This document shows positions 24,756 through 36,339 of a stretch of 64,000 nucleotides of DNA, piece by piece. Positions within the stretch are counted from its first letter, which is position 1. Every line of letters begins with the position of its first letter. Position numbers and translations under genes: made by a program. This stretch comes from Epiperipatus broadwayi. Taxonomy: Eukaryota > Onychophora > Udeonychophora > Euonychophora > Peripatidae. The stretch spans positions 1-64,000 of the forward strand of contig JAQFVV010006630.1 in assembly GCA_028023455.1 (NCBI GenBank). Direction: 5' to 3'. The notes beneath the pieces are model-generated. The model was not told the DNA's origin. It worked only from the letters and a program-made list of their open reading frames with translations, and made no database searches.

Positions 24756-25515
24756 AAATATTTGAAACCAGGCACTCTTCACAAACCTGGGAGCTTAATT
24801 GTAAGTATAGAGGATTTGAACTCAGATTTTCAAGCACCCTTCAACTATCCATGCTATCTCATACAACTGATACACTTAACCACACACATGTAGAAAAGAT
24901 TAATAATCACCAATATACGTATTTCATGCTAAACCAGCACTCATCAGTTGGTCCAGACTATTATCTCTCTCTCTCTCACACACAGACATACACACACGCA
25001 CATGCACACACACATATATATATAATCAATGCTCAGTTTATATTAAGATAGCAAATCTTCATACTTTAACGGACAGGCTTCAATCCACTACAACCTCCAA
25101 CTTTTCAGCCATCCATATCATTGAAAATCTGATGATGAAAACTCAAATCCCATGCTGATGCAATATTTGAGTTTTCATCATCAGATTTTTAATGATATGG
25201 ATGGATGAAAAGTTGGAGGTTGTAGTGGATTGAAGCCTGTCCATTAAAGTATGAAGATTTGCTATCTTAATATAAACTGAGCATTGATTATATATATGTG
25301 TGAGAGATAATAGTCTGGACCAACTGATGAGCGCTGGTTTAGCATGAAATATGTATATTGGTGATTATTAATCTTTTCTACATGTGTGTGGTCATGTGTA
25401 TCAGTTGTATGAGATAGCATGGATAGTTGAAGGGTGCTTGAAAATCGGAGTTCAAATCCTCTATACTTACAATTAAGCTCCCAGGTTTGTGAAGAGTGCC
25501 TGGTTTCAAATATTT
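24756..25515. repeat. Long perfect-type inverted repeat (hairpin arms ~350-390 bases)
   Basis: Left arm 24756-25148, loop 25149-25164, right arm 25165-25515. Matching ends: AAATATTTGAAACCAGGCAC at the left edge against GTGCCTGGTTTCAAATATTT at the right. Near the centre CTCAAAT faces ATTTGAG. By eye the arms differ only at scattered bases and at the microsatellite in the left arm. A transcript crossing it would fold into long double-stranded RNA. The frames at 24851-25051 and 25738-25932 are readings of the arm and of the third copy, not genes. Confidence 0.85.
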
Positions 25516-25941
25516 ACATATTAAGCTTGTATCCTGTCCATCCCTCTTATATGTATTTAATGGATACTGCCCTATACATGAGGAATAAGAGTCACTTCAG
25601 GTGAACATAGGCATGGCAATAATATTAGCATCAGCATGGGATTTGAGTTTTCATCATCAGATTTTCAATGATATGGATAGCTGCAAAGTTGGAGATTGTA
25701 GTGGATTGAAGCCTGTCCATTAAAGTATGAAGATTTTCTAACTTAATATAAACTGAGTATTGATTATATATATGTGTGAGAGATAATAGTCTGGACCAAC
25801 TGATAAGTGCTGGTTTAGCATGAAATATGTATATTGGTAATTATTAATCTTTTCTACATGTGTGTGGTCATGTGTATCAGTTGTATGAGATAGCATGGAT
25901 AGTTGAAGGGTGCTTAAAAAATCTGAGTTCAAATCCTCTAT
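24756..25941. mobile_element. Inverted-dimer repeat element with 13-bp target duplication
   Basis: This 1.19-kb insertion is flanked by ACTATCTTATTCT on both sides (24743-24755 and 25942-25954); the same target without the insertion occurs at 29072-29084. Internally it holds three copies of one ~350-base sequence: inverted at 24756-25148, direct at 25165-25515 and direct again at ~25628-25941. The first two form a long hairpin with a ~16-base loop. The left arm is longer because of a (CT)n(CA)n(TA)n expansion at ~24961-25025. Each copy ends with a tRNA-like stretch: GAGTTCAAATCCTC fits an RNA polymerase III B box and GATAGCATGGATAGTTGAAG loosely an A box. A SINE-like origin is therefore possible, but the rest of the unit lies on the unusual side of those boxes. 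No protein is encoded. Confidence 0.72.
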
Positions 25942-25954
25942 ACTATCTTATTCT

Positions 25955-27640
25955 GTAAGATAGAATAAGAATAGGAACAAAAACAATAAAGATAGTAATA
26001 GTGATACTAGGAATGTCACTGTATTAGTTTGTATTGTTTACTATGTGTGTAAATAAGGGAAATACCCATTATTTTTCATCCCTCAGTTTATATAATGTAT
26101 TGGTCTTATTTCAGACAATGTGTCTGAAATAAAGTTGTAAATATTGTAAATAAATCTTGTGTTAAAAATTTATTTAGTTGTCTGTAGTCTTGTTGTTAAT
26201 CACCATACACACATTATTATTGTAATTGCTATTGACATATCAGCGGATTATATATTGAAATCCTCATCGATCAATATAGTATAATTAACTATATGTTGGT
26301 ATATCATAATAATTTTGTTAAGCCCTATAATTCATGAGTACCTCTAAGGCATCATCACTTAACAATCAAAACATTATTAACTTAGAGTACAGATGATTTT
26401 AGGTGATATACTAAAAGATAAACACTTAATATTGGTTTGTTTTACTTAAACCTGCAGAGCTATCATTCACTGATCTTGATCACATGGTTTATAACTATTT
26501 GAGAAAAAAGTTGGTAAGCTATTGTGTTTAGTTATTAAAAAGCTCTTCCTGTTTCTTGAATTTTAAAGTATAATAGTTATTGAGTTTATAAAGTTTCTGT
26601 GGAACTGCTAAATATAGTTGTTAATTTGAGTTTATATTAAAAGCTGTTTTGTGCATTATATTTGGGTAGTGGCAAAATCACTCACTGACCTAAATATAGT
26701 TTGTATAACAATCTTTGAGTTGTTTAATCCCTGAGAAGAATTAGTTGTTAAGTTTTAAGGTAGAATTTGAATTTGTAGTAAATTTTATAGCTAGTTATTG
26801 ATTATAGTTGGACTTGAATTAGATTACTTTCACTGTTTTATGAAAGTCAACCAAATTTTTAAGGTGTAAATTATTTCTTTTGTCATAAAATGTAAAGTTT
26901 GTTTTGACTTTATGATAAATATTCTGGTTTTGTCAAGCTTGGAATCACTATTTTTATTTAGCTTATCTTTTTACCATTTAATACGATATTAGTTTATAGT
27001 TTAAGATTTTAGTTTCCATCATCAACATTGTTCTTCAATTTTATCTTGATCATTCGTTTATTTATTCATTTTAATTTGACATTAGTTCATTATCATAATT
27101 GGTTAATCATTCATTAACTTTTATTCTTTTATCATCTTAACTATTTATTAACTCTTATTCTATCATTATCTTAATTATTCATTATTTTCATACATCACTG
27201 TTCTTTTCTCTTCATTGTTATACTCATTTCATTTTACTATTTACTTATTAGTTATTTATTGGTTTGATAAATATTAAATTTATTTCATCATATTTGGTTT
27301 GTTTAGTTATTGGTGTATTTTAAATCTGGTTTGACCAGAAGTTATTATCTTTATTAATCACCTTGTGATCTTCTTTAGATCTATAGTTTCATGCTAGTTT
27401 TGTTCAATAAAGGAATCATCTTGTTAGTTTAACATTCCTTTTTTTATATACTTATATTCTTGATTATTTAGGTGGTGAAGGTTACAAAGAGCAGATTTGG
27501 TGCCATGAAATGTGCAGCCAGATTTGTATATGATTCCAGTGTTCAAAGAGAAGGACACAAAGGCAGATTATAGCCCCAAAACGTGAGTCTAGATTAGTTG
27601 TTGATCCAAGAGGTCACAATATATATATTTATTGTGGTGT
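25955..27640. repeat. 3.1-kb repeat unit, second part
   Basis: Continues the unit interrupted at 24755 and aligns with ~440-1740 at the window start. Contains ACTATATGTTGGTATATCATAAT (26292) and ATTATATTTGGGTAGTGGC (26657), both also near 740 and 1110. Around 26110-26160 there are two AATAAA signals (ATAAAGTT, TAAATAAATC). Around 27475-27600 lies a short less AT-rich block after TTGATTATTTAG, a fair 3' splice-site match, but I see no frame beyond ~27 residues before a stop. Confidence 0.68.
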
Positions 27641-29200
27641 AAAATATATTTAGTTAAGGATGAAGAGATGTATAAAGGTAATTACATTTATTACACATAT
27701 TTTATTTTCCCAGTTAAGGGAAAACAATATTAAATATCATTTATTTAGACAGAGAGAGAGAGAGAGAGCTATTTATCTCTCACATTTTTTTTAAAACAGA
27801 TTTCAATATTTTATCGAAGGGTAAACAAACAGACTCAAATTTGTCACAGTTATACACATAATGACCCAATTGTTTTATTATATGAAATAATTAATATTAG
27901 CATTTTCCATTTCTTAATTTTGCCTATGAATGAACATGTCCATTTTAAATATAAAATATAAGTTGATCTTCATTGTTTACATGTGTATGGCTTGCTATAA
28001 GAAAAGTATAATTATTATTTTAAAATAATTAATGGTCATTTGACTAATATGTTGGTAGTTTGTTTATTAATACATTAATAGTTTCTACATTGTAAAATGG
28101 AATATTTATGTTTCCACTTTTATTGTTAGTGTTATTTTACCTCACTATTGATAAGGATTTGTGGCAGCTTTCAGCTGAGAAGTATGTGCCACATATAATG
28201 GCATCAAATAGAATAATATAAATATTGTGCATGGGCTGATGGAGAATCTCCCATTGCTGATTAAATGAGAGGATGATATTGTAGAGGCTGATTAATAGTT
28301 AGTGCTTAGTTAGCATAGTTAATCCCAAGAGAGGATGATGATCCCCATGGTCTGATTTTTATTTTCCTGTGATGAGGTAATGCCCACTTTTATACCTATG
28401 AAAGGGTAGTAGAATTGGCCATATTATTGTACAACTATCATGTTGTTTTGTAGAGCTTCCCTTTATTGTTAGGTCCCTCATGATGTTATATAATTAGTTT
28501 TCCACTGTATATGGTGAAGTCTAGTATTTCAAAATCAAATAGCAAGGCTAAGATAAAGTTAGATTAAGGGACACTGGTCTATCTATAGTGTTTGCCTAAT
28601 TGGAATAGTGTCTGTATGATGTCGTAGGATCTTCTTCAGTTTATAAACAAGCCAACAAAAAAACTTACTAGTGTTTGTAGAACTTCTATATGAAAGAGCA
28701 AGAGATACACATGGACAATGTTGATTTGTCTTCATCAAGCAGTTACTTGGCAATGGATTGGTAAGACAAGTTAACTATTAAAATGATTAGGTTGTGGACA
28801 TAGGCAATGTTGCGGGTGTCATGTGTGCATTTGATTTATGATGTCTGTCCCCACATCAATACAATGAATCTATTTATAGTAAATAATAATAATTGATAAT
28901 TGTACTGAATATAATAATTGTTCTTATCATATTCTGATAAATAAAATAGCTACAGTTTAATACACTAAATCATAACTTTGAGTTTTAGATTTAAAAAGTT
29001 GAGTATATCCCAAAGACCGAAACGCATGTTGTTTTATAATGTAAATGCTAATTTAGCTTAAATAAAGTTTAACTATCTTATTCTATAGAATAGAATAATA
29101 ATAGAAACATAGTCCATAATGATAGTGATACTATGAAAATCATGGTATTAATTTATTTGATATCATATGCGTATAGTCAATGGGAAACCACTTAATTGAC
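27641..29200. repeat. 3.1-kb repeat unit, first part (copy 2)
   Basis: Direct copy of 23331-24755 that continues past the uninterrupted target ACTATCTTATTCT (29072-29084) into TATAGAATAGAATAATAATAG, matching 25955 onward. It contains a (GA)n run at ~27752-27768. The repeat ends near 29200; the following sequence does not continue the second part of the unit. Confidence 0.72.
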
Positions 29201-29880
29201 AATTTTTATTTTAATAATGAAATTATGTTTGGGTGAGTTGAGCAAGTTTCTAAAAAAAATAATTTTCCATTTATGATTTCCAATTTTTGTATATATGTGG
29301 AAGCCAAAAATAGTCAAAGGTATTTCTAACCTGATGGAAAAGTGGGACTTTCTCATTAAGAGTTATTACAATACTTAAAAAAAACCAGAACCAACTTTTT
29401 TACTTTAAAGCATTGTTTGAAGATTCATTTGTAATAATCATAATGAAAATGCAGTTATGGTTTTTCTCTTTGATGGAATATCAACTTCAGTTGAACTATC
29501 TTTGATGGTTTTATTCAGAGGATTAATGTATAGTCCAAACAAAATGAAAGATTAATAAATGCAGGTTGATTTTACAAATTAATTTTGGTTTTAATAGTTA
29601 ATTCTAAGAGATCTGAGAAGTTAAGTGGTATTCAAAATAAAAATATACCTTCTTATTGCCAAAGTAATTTGGAACAAAAATACAGTGGCACTGAGAATCA
29701 AAACAATGCAAAAAATGACACATCTTTCATTTTCAAGGATCTATTAATCAAATAATTATAATAATGAATAATATCCCAAAAATAAGTCATAGGATTTCAT
29801 GTTATACATATTAAAGTACAGTTGGATGTTTTTTATTAATAGTTTTGCTATTATTGTTTAAAACAATTCTTACCCTTGGA
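29201..29880. other. No feature recognised
   Basis: AT-rich, stops in all frames, no repeat seen. Confidence 0.4.
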
Positions 29881-29889
29881 TCATCATCA

Positions 29890-31480
29890 TCAACCATTAT
29901 CAATCTGCTGCAGGATGAAGGTCTTTCCAAGTTCAATCCATCTTTTCCTATCTTCAGCTTCTCTTCTCCACATCACCCCTGCACACTTTCTTATTTCATC
30001 CATCCATCTCACATGTCTCTTTCTGGGTCTTTTACAATCTCTTGGAATCCAGTTTAAAATTTCAATTGTCCATCTATTATCATCTCTTCTAGCAATATGT
30101 CCAGCCCAACTCCACTTCAATCTTTTAATTTTTTCAATGAGGTCAGAAACACCTGTTTGTTCTCTTACCCGTACATTGCATTTTTGATCTCTTCTTGTTA
30201 CTCCCAACATGCATCTCTCCATACTTCTTTGAGTGGTCTGAAGTCTCTGTATTGCTCTTCTATTAAGTGTCCAAGTCTCAGATCCATAAGTAAAAACTGG
30301 CAAAACACATTTATTAAAAACCTTCCTTTTCAAACACATAGGCATATTTCTTTTTAGTATCAAGTTATTTCTACCAAAAGCACTCCAACCAAGTTTAATT
30401 CTATGATTAATTTCATCCATTATGTTTCCATCTGTATTAATAATCTGACCAAGGTATTTGTAACTGTTAACTTCTTCTAACTCATCATAATCAATCAATC
30501 TTTATATTCATATTTTGAGAAAATCTATAAAACATTACTTTAGTCTTTTTAATATTTATCTTTAGTCCTACTTTCATCTGATAACTCCTGCAACATTGCC
30601 TGTAGCTCTAAAGCATTATTTTTAAAAATAACTACATCATCTGCAAAATCTAAATGACTTAAATAATCTCCATTTATTTTCACTCCTTTAGCTTCCTATT
30701 TTAATCCACAACATCCTTTTTGCAGTACTGTTGTAAAAAGTTTTGGAGATATGGAGTCACCCTATCTTACACCCTTTTCAATGTTGATTTTCTTGCTATC
30801 ATTATTTAATCTAATTGTTGCTGTTGCATTTTTATAAATTTTATTTAAGATATGACAATATCCTGGATGTTCACCTTGATGATCCAATGCTTTAATCACT
30901 GAAGAAATGTTCATAGAATCAAATGCCTTTTCAGTCTACAAAACCTAAGCATAATAGCAATTCATATTCATTTGTCCTTTTTATACTTTCTCCCAATACC
31001 TGGATATGATCTACTGTACTAAAACCACTTTTAAATCCAGCTTGTTCTCTTGGTTGGTGGAAATCCGGTGTTTTCTGTAGACGAGTTGTAATTATCTTAG
31101 TAAAAATTTTGTATAAAACTGATAAAAGACTGATAGGTCTGTAATTTCTAATATCTTCTTTATCACCTTTTTTAAATACTAATATTAATACTGCATTCTT
31201 CCAAACATCTGGTACATCTTTATCATTTAGACATTTGGTATATAACTTTGCTAAAATTGTTTCTATTTCTTCATCTGCTTCATTTAATATATCAATTATA
31301 ATTCTATCATTACCTAGAGTCTTTTTGTCATAAATTTAAATGCATGTCTCACTTCCTCATTCAACATTTTGGCAATTCAGAAGATATAATAGGTATAGGA
31401 GGCACTTGTTCTTTATTACTATATAATACTTGATAGAAGTCCTCTACACATCTCATGATGTCATCTCTCTTTTTAGTAAT
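29890..31480 (-). pseudogene. RTE reverse transcriptase relic (copy B)
   Basis: The C-terminal 202 residues remain open (29890-30498) and match copy A closely (SYKYLGQIINTDGN, TYGSETWTL, WAGHIARR). Upstream the catalytic FADD codons are still legible at about 30630-30655, and the GKAPGNDG and FVDYEKAFD regions are damaged (near 31310 and 30920) with frame changes. Not functional. Confidence 0.88.
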
Positions 31481-31822
31481 AATGCCATCTTTTTTACTTA
31501 TTGCAGATATAAATTTCCTACTAATACCAAAATGTTGTTTTATACTCTTTAGACTTTTATTCTTTTCTGCAGCTTTTCTTGCTAGTTCACAATTATACTT
31601 TCTTATATCATTTTCAACTCTTTTCTGCACCATTTTGCAAAATTCGAGATATTCAATCTTTTGTAATGCATCATTATTGTATATCCTCAAATTTTTTCTT
31701 TTGTTCATAAATTCTCTAGTCTGAGTGGAAATTTTATTGGTCAATTGCTGCTTTTTTCTACCAGCTATTTTTGTTGCAGTTTTTAAAAGTGTATTGCTTA
31801 TTTTCCTATTAATATCATTCAA
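31361..31822 (-). pseudogene. RTE linker relic (copy B)
   Basis: A 153-residue open stretch matching the basic linker and the start of the RT domain (VEDFYQ.LYSNKEQVPP). It reads through the A/T run where copy A is frameshifted, which shows that copy A's break is secondary. Confidence 0.85.
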
Positions 31823-32922
31823 ATCCGAATCATGTTCAAAATCTACTAATACTTGAAAGCAATTTGTAAGTTCTAATTTAAATTCATTAGAATGTTTCTG
31901 AAGATTAGGAATATCAATTGTAAATATTGTTTATCTTAATAATTTTTGTCCCTTTAGTTTTGCATTAATATGTATCTTACATCTTACTAAACGATGATCA
32001 CTTCCCGTGTTAAATTTATTAAGAACATAACAATCTTGAAATATGTATTTTCTGTTAGTCAAAATATAATCCAATTCTGCTGTACCTTCATTAGGATGCT
32101 TCCATGTCCATTTTCTTTTAACATTTTTTTCAAAAAAGAATTCATAATATAAAGTTTTTCTGTTTCTGCAAACTTCACAAGTCTATGTCCTCTCTCATTT
32201 TTATTACCATAACCAAAATTACCTACAGCATTGTTCATCTTTCATTTGTTTATCAATTCTAGCATTAAAGTCTCCCATAACAATTTTAAAATGTTGTTTA
32301 CTCTGATCAAAAGCCGTTTGTTCATCCATATAAAAATCTTCTATAACTTCATCACTATGAGAACTTGTTGGGCATAAACCTGAATTATCTTCATTTGGAA
32401 TCTGCTATTAAGTTGTAAAACTAATCTTGCCACTCTATCTGATACACCATCAATTTACACAATGTTATTATTCCATTTTTTATTTATAATGAATCCTACT
32501 CCACTTGTATTTCCAATATTTGTGCCTTTATAGTAGAATATATGTTCACTTTTTAAATCAATTGTTTCTTCATTTTTCCTTTTAACTTCACGAAGTCCAA
32601 TAATGTCCCATTTAATATAAGACAGTTCTTCTAACTCTTGCAATCTTCCTTTACTTGAAAGTGATCTGCAGTTGTAAGTACCTAAATAAAAAGTCATCAT
32701 TAAATGGCAGCCTGAGTCCATGATCAGGGCATTCTTAGCACCCTCCGCCTTTGGCCACCAACTGCTGCCTTTCTTAGTGACTTTACAGACTCCTGGGAAT
32801 AAGGGCCATGATTTATTTTTGTATGTCATGAATGTATATATTGGAAAAAATATTCTTAAATTCAGAGGTAAAAAGCCAATAAACTCACCACACTGACTAC
32901 TGCGTGTTGATGAACAGCCCAT
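31823..32922 (-). pseudogene. RTE endonuclease relic (copy B)
   Basis: The open part 32455-32922 includes translated leader sequence and the N-terminal half of the endonuclease with GTYNCRSLSS. The catalytic Glu is retained, but the context is changed (LREVKRK). A stop follows at ~32455. The remainder to ~31823 carries the other motifs in shifted frames (for example the GDFN block near 32265-32285). The true start equals the ATG at 32829, corresponding to 23011 in copy A. Confidence 0.85.
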
Positions 32923-33065
32923 CCATGTTTGTATACTATATCAATAATCACATAGTAATAACAGCTGCAACGACAAGAACGTATGGAGTGGACATTAGGA
33001 ATTTGCCCTGCTCAGTTCCTTTAAGGCCTCCAAGAGGAATCAAAGGGTCTCCTTTCAGTTAATAG

Positions 33066-36000
33066 CAAACTCCTTTCTGCAGTTTAAGTTAAACATAATA
33101 TTAATGACTAGTAATAATAAAAAATTATAACACAAAAATAGCAATTATTTTTTTTTTACTTTTATTGCTGTATAAAAAATGATTTTTGTGTTATATAAAA
33201 CAAAATCTTAAATTTCTTCTATATAAATACCTTTTCTTTATTAACAAAGTAACTACTAATTTTAAAATAAATCACTAATGTCCACACCAATTATTCTAGT
33301 CACAATGGCTATTATTATCTACTGTTTAACTAAATGGTGAATAAACAGGGTCGAACTTCTCAATATAAATAATCAATGTTGGGGGAATTTTCTGACTTTT
33401 ATTTCTAAGTTTAAATCCAAGAAAACAACATAATTTTTCAGATTACTTGAAAGCAGAAAATATGTCAGTGTGTGAAAGCTAACGCTTTTTTAAATTTTTA
33501 ATTATGAGACAAAATAAATTATAGATTTTATTTTCTGAAATTTATGAGGACAACAACTAAAACAACAATTTGTAATTAAAGGCAAAGATTGCTAAGAAAT
33601 GCAGAATTATGGATTTACTATCATTCGAGGACAAACTTCTACTTGATAAATACAAATATAGTTCATTTTTATGTGAAATATTGTCAATAGTTAATTTATG
33701 ACTTTAAAGTTCTAAGAAAAGGTGACAAGATAATTAATTCAAATAGTGAGCATGTATTTTACAATAAAATCAAGCAGAATGTAATTCATTTCAAGTAGAA
33801 AAGTATTAACATAGTAAACATCATTGATATAGTAAATAGAGAAATAATATTAGTTGTTCAACTTACTGTTAACAACTTCTCGATCTAATTAAGATATAGA
33901 TTTTTATTGTGATGTATAAAATGCTTTTTCTCATACCAAACAACACTTTAAAGTTATCAAGATAAATTTTACAGTAGAATTGGAAAATGATTGAAAGTTG
34001 AAATTGTTGTGAGCAAATTTAGTTATGGTGATGCAAATGAGATAAGATATAGACTTACAAAAATAAAACATAGAAATAAATTCATTTCAATATCTATGCC
34101 TATTTAGTTCAAAGCTTTTATATCAATTCTTAAAAATATAGATAGCAATCCCTATGAAGTTTTTAACATGTGTTACTTATGATATAATTTAGTTTATAAA
34201 TTACAGTATTAAGGCATCAGCAAAAATAATTGAGATAAAAATAAGAATAATGTAGTTATAAAAAAAACTTTACAGTAAATAATCTGGAGTGAAACCATTC
34301 ACACACATACTCATACCTGAACTTACAAACAATTTCAAATACATTACTAAAATAAATCACAAGCTAAATCCCTCCCCCCCCCCCAATTATTTAAATCAAC
34401 TTTTAATAATAGCCATTCTTTATTATATCAATGCCATTATATTTTGTGAAATAAAAAATGAGTTTTATTTAAAAAATTCATTTAAATGTTTCTTTAGGAA
34501 TCTTGCTTGTGAATTAACTTAGTAATATTCGGATTTGTTATCTTCATGAATAAATTTATATTCATAGTATTATGTATGTGTTAAGCTGCAAAATAACTAA
34601 ATGCTCATTCCATTAACACTCAAATCTATACAAATGTGTTACCATATACATTCAAGATACTATTTTTTTATTACGCAGTTAATTTTATTAATTTTTCATT
34701 TTAGGGCCAAAGGAAACAAACGTTTTGTTCAATAAATCACAGCATCAATGGACGTGCCATTAGTGTGTTTGTGGAAAAAAAAACATTAGTTGGTGCCTCT
34801 ATAGCTCCATCCCCCCAGTAAAAGAATCATTATATTAAAATGTACCAGTTAGTACAAATAACTATTTCATGTATAAATTTATTAATTTAAATAAAAAATA
34901 GTAATAAAAGAAAATTCTGAAATGTAAATGTTTGAAAATTTAAATTTGTCATGACAGATTAATAAAATTAAAAAAATACCATTGTTTTTAGATTAAATAT
35001 ATGATAAAAATAACTTGTCTTAGATCTATTTTTAGGTCAAATTCAAATTTTACTTCTTGATCTGTTATTATGTTATCACTGACACACTGCACTTTACTTT
35101 CCTATGTCTAATTACAAAAACTTATAATTGATTCCTTTGATATGGTACATTAGGCACACTGTAGCAACAGAATATAGAATAAAGTTAAAAACTGCAGCAG
35201 ATTTTCTTATATACATTTAGAGCAAATCTGAGTTTGAAGATTCAAATGCATAGCATCCTGTAAACAGTAAAGCCATGCAAGTTCAAGTTTTTACTATCAC
35301 GCTAAAGGAATTGTTAGAATTATGATAGAATAAAATAAGATTTCAAGGAATAATACCAAATAAGTGATTGTAAATAATTTATTTAAGGCAAATCTATAAA
35401 ATATAAACAATATTTAAACAAAAATGTTATTTTTTTCTCATTTGGAATTTTTGGTATATTTACTATACTGGCAAGATGTCTGTCACACACTTTGTACAAA
35501 TGTGTGGCATGCCCATGCAGCAACAATGCATAAAATATAATGATTTTCTCATAAGAGTAACCATTATAGTTAAGAACAGATTGCATGTCCAAAAGGAAAA
35601 GTGACTATTTATTAAATAACTTATAATTGACATAGGTGGATGCATTGTAAATTTATAAATGTAAATTCTATTTTTAATTTAATATGTATTTTAAATTGTG
35701 GATGCTTATGCAGATATTGAGAAACCCTATGAATTCTTTTTGACAAAAGTTTAGATTAAAAATGGAAATGAATACATCCATACAAAAATTATATAAAGAT
35801 GAAAGAAATATATTCAAAAAGCAAACAAACAACTTCAAATGTTACTAATTTCAGTAGTACACAAATAACTTACTACTGCCTTGAATATGTAATATATATG
35901 GAATGAGAATGTTCTGTGATATAAACTTCGGATATTTTACTAAAATAGTTCATAAAGGACATCCTTAAATATCATTTCAATTGAATTTTTTTAAAAAAAA

Positions 36001-36330
36001 ATAGATTGGAATTGATATAACAAAAGGTGAGCATTATTTATAAGATCTCTTCAAAATGATTTTTTGAGAATCTAACCTACAAATTATCTTAATAATGTAT
36101 GTGGACTTGTTTGTTCTATAAATAGATTGATATTCTTAGTGTTACAATCTAATACGCTATAAAATTATTTGTGTGCTCATTAAAATTATTAGGAAGATGA
36201 AAGAATATAAATATATTTAAAAATAATTTATTTAAAATTGAATATTTAAGAATATTGCATGTCAGCAGTGGGCGGCGCGATTTCTAACCAAAAAACACAT
36301 TAATATAATGTTCCCAGGCTAGCTATTCTC
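33066..36330. other. Featureless AT-rich DNA
   Basis: About 3.3 kb with only short frames full of Asn, Ile, Lys and Phe. Small items: a run of 13 C residues at ~34372-34384 inside AT-rich sequence, and AT-only low complexity throughout. The frames at 34289-34522, 35383-35592 and 35463-35645 show no motif and overlap one another in different frames. Confidence 0.5.
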
Positions 36331-36339
36331 TATTATTAT

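Larger units (their letters stand above)
29881..33065 (-). mobile_element. RTE-type non-LTR retrotransposon, copy B (decayed, near full length)
   Basis: The same element as copy A, about 3.19 kb, with the same (TGA)n-type 3' end at 29881 and a 5' end that matches the start of copy C: the reverse complement of 33040-33065 reads CTATTAACTGAAAGGAGACC, found at 62492. So copies B and C define the 5' end of the family and a leader of roughly 300 bases. The coding region is interrupted by several stops and frameshifts. I see no clear target duplication at the ends. Confidence 0.92.

Noticed and set aside
27475-27600. Possible exon after a splice-acceptor-like TTGATTATTTAG
   Set aside because: The longest frame ends after about 27 residues and the block lies within the 3.1-kb repeat, so a host exon is unlikely.
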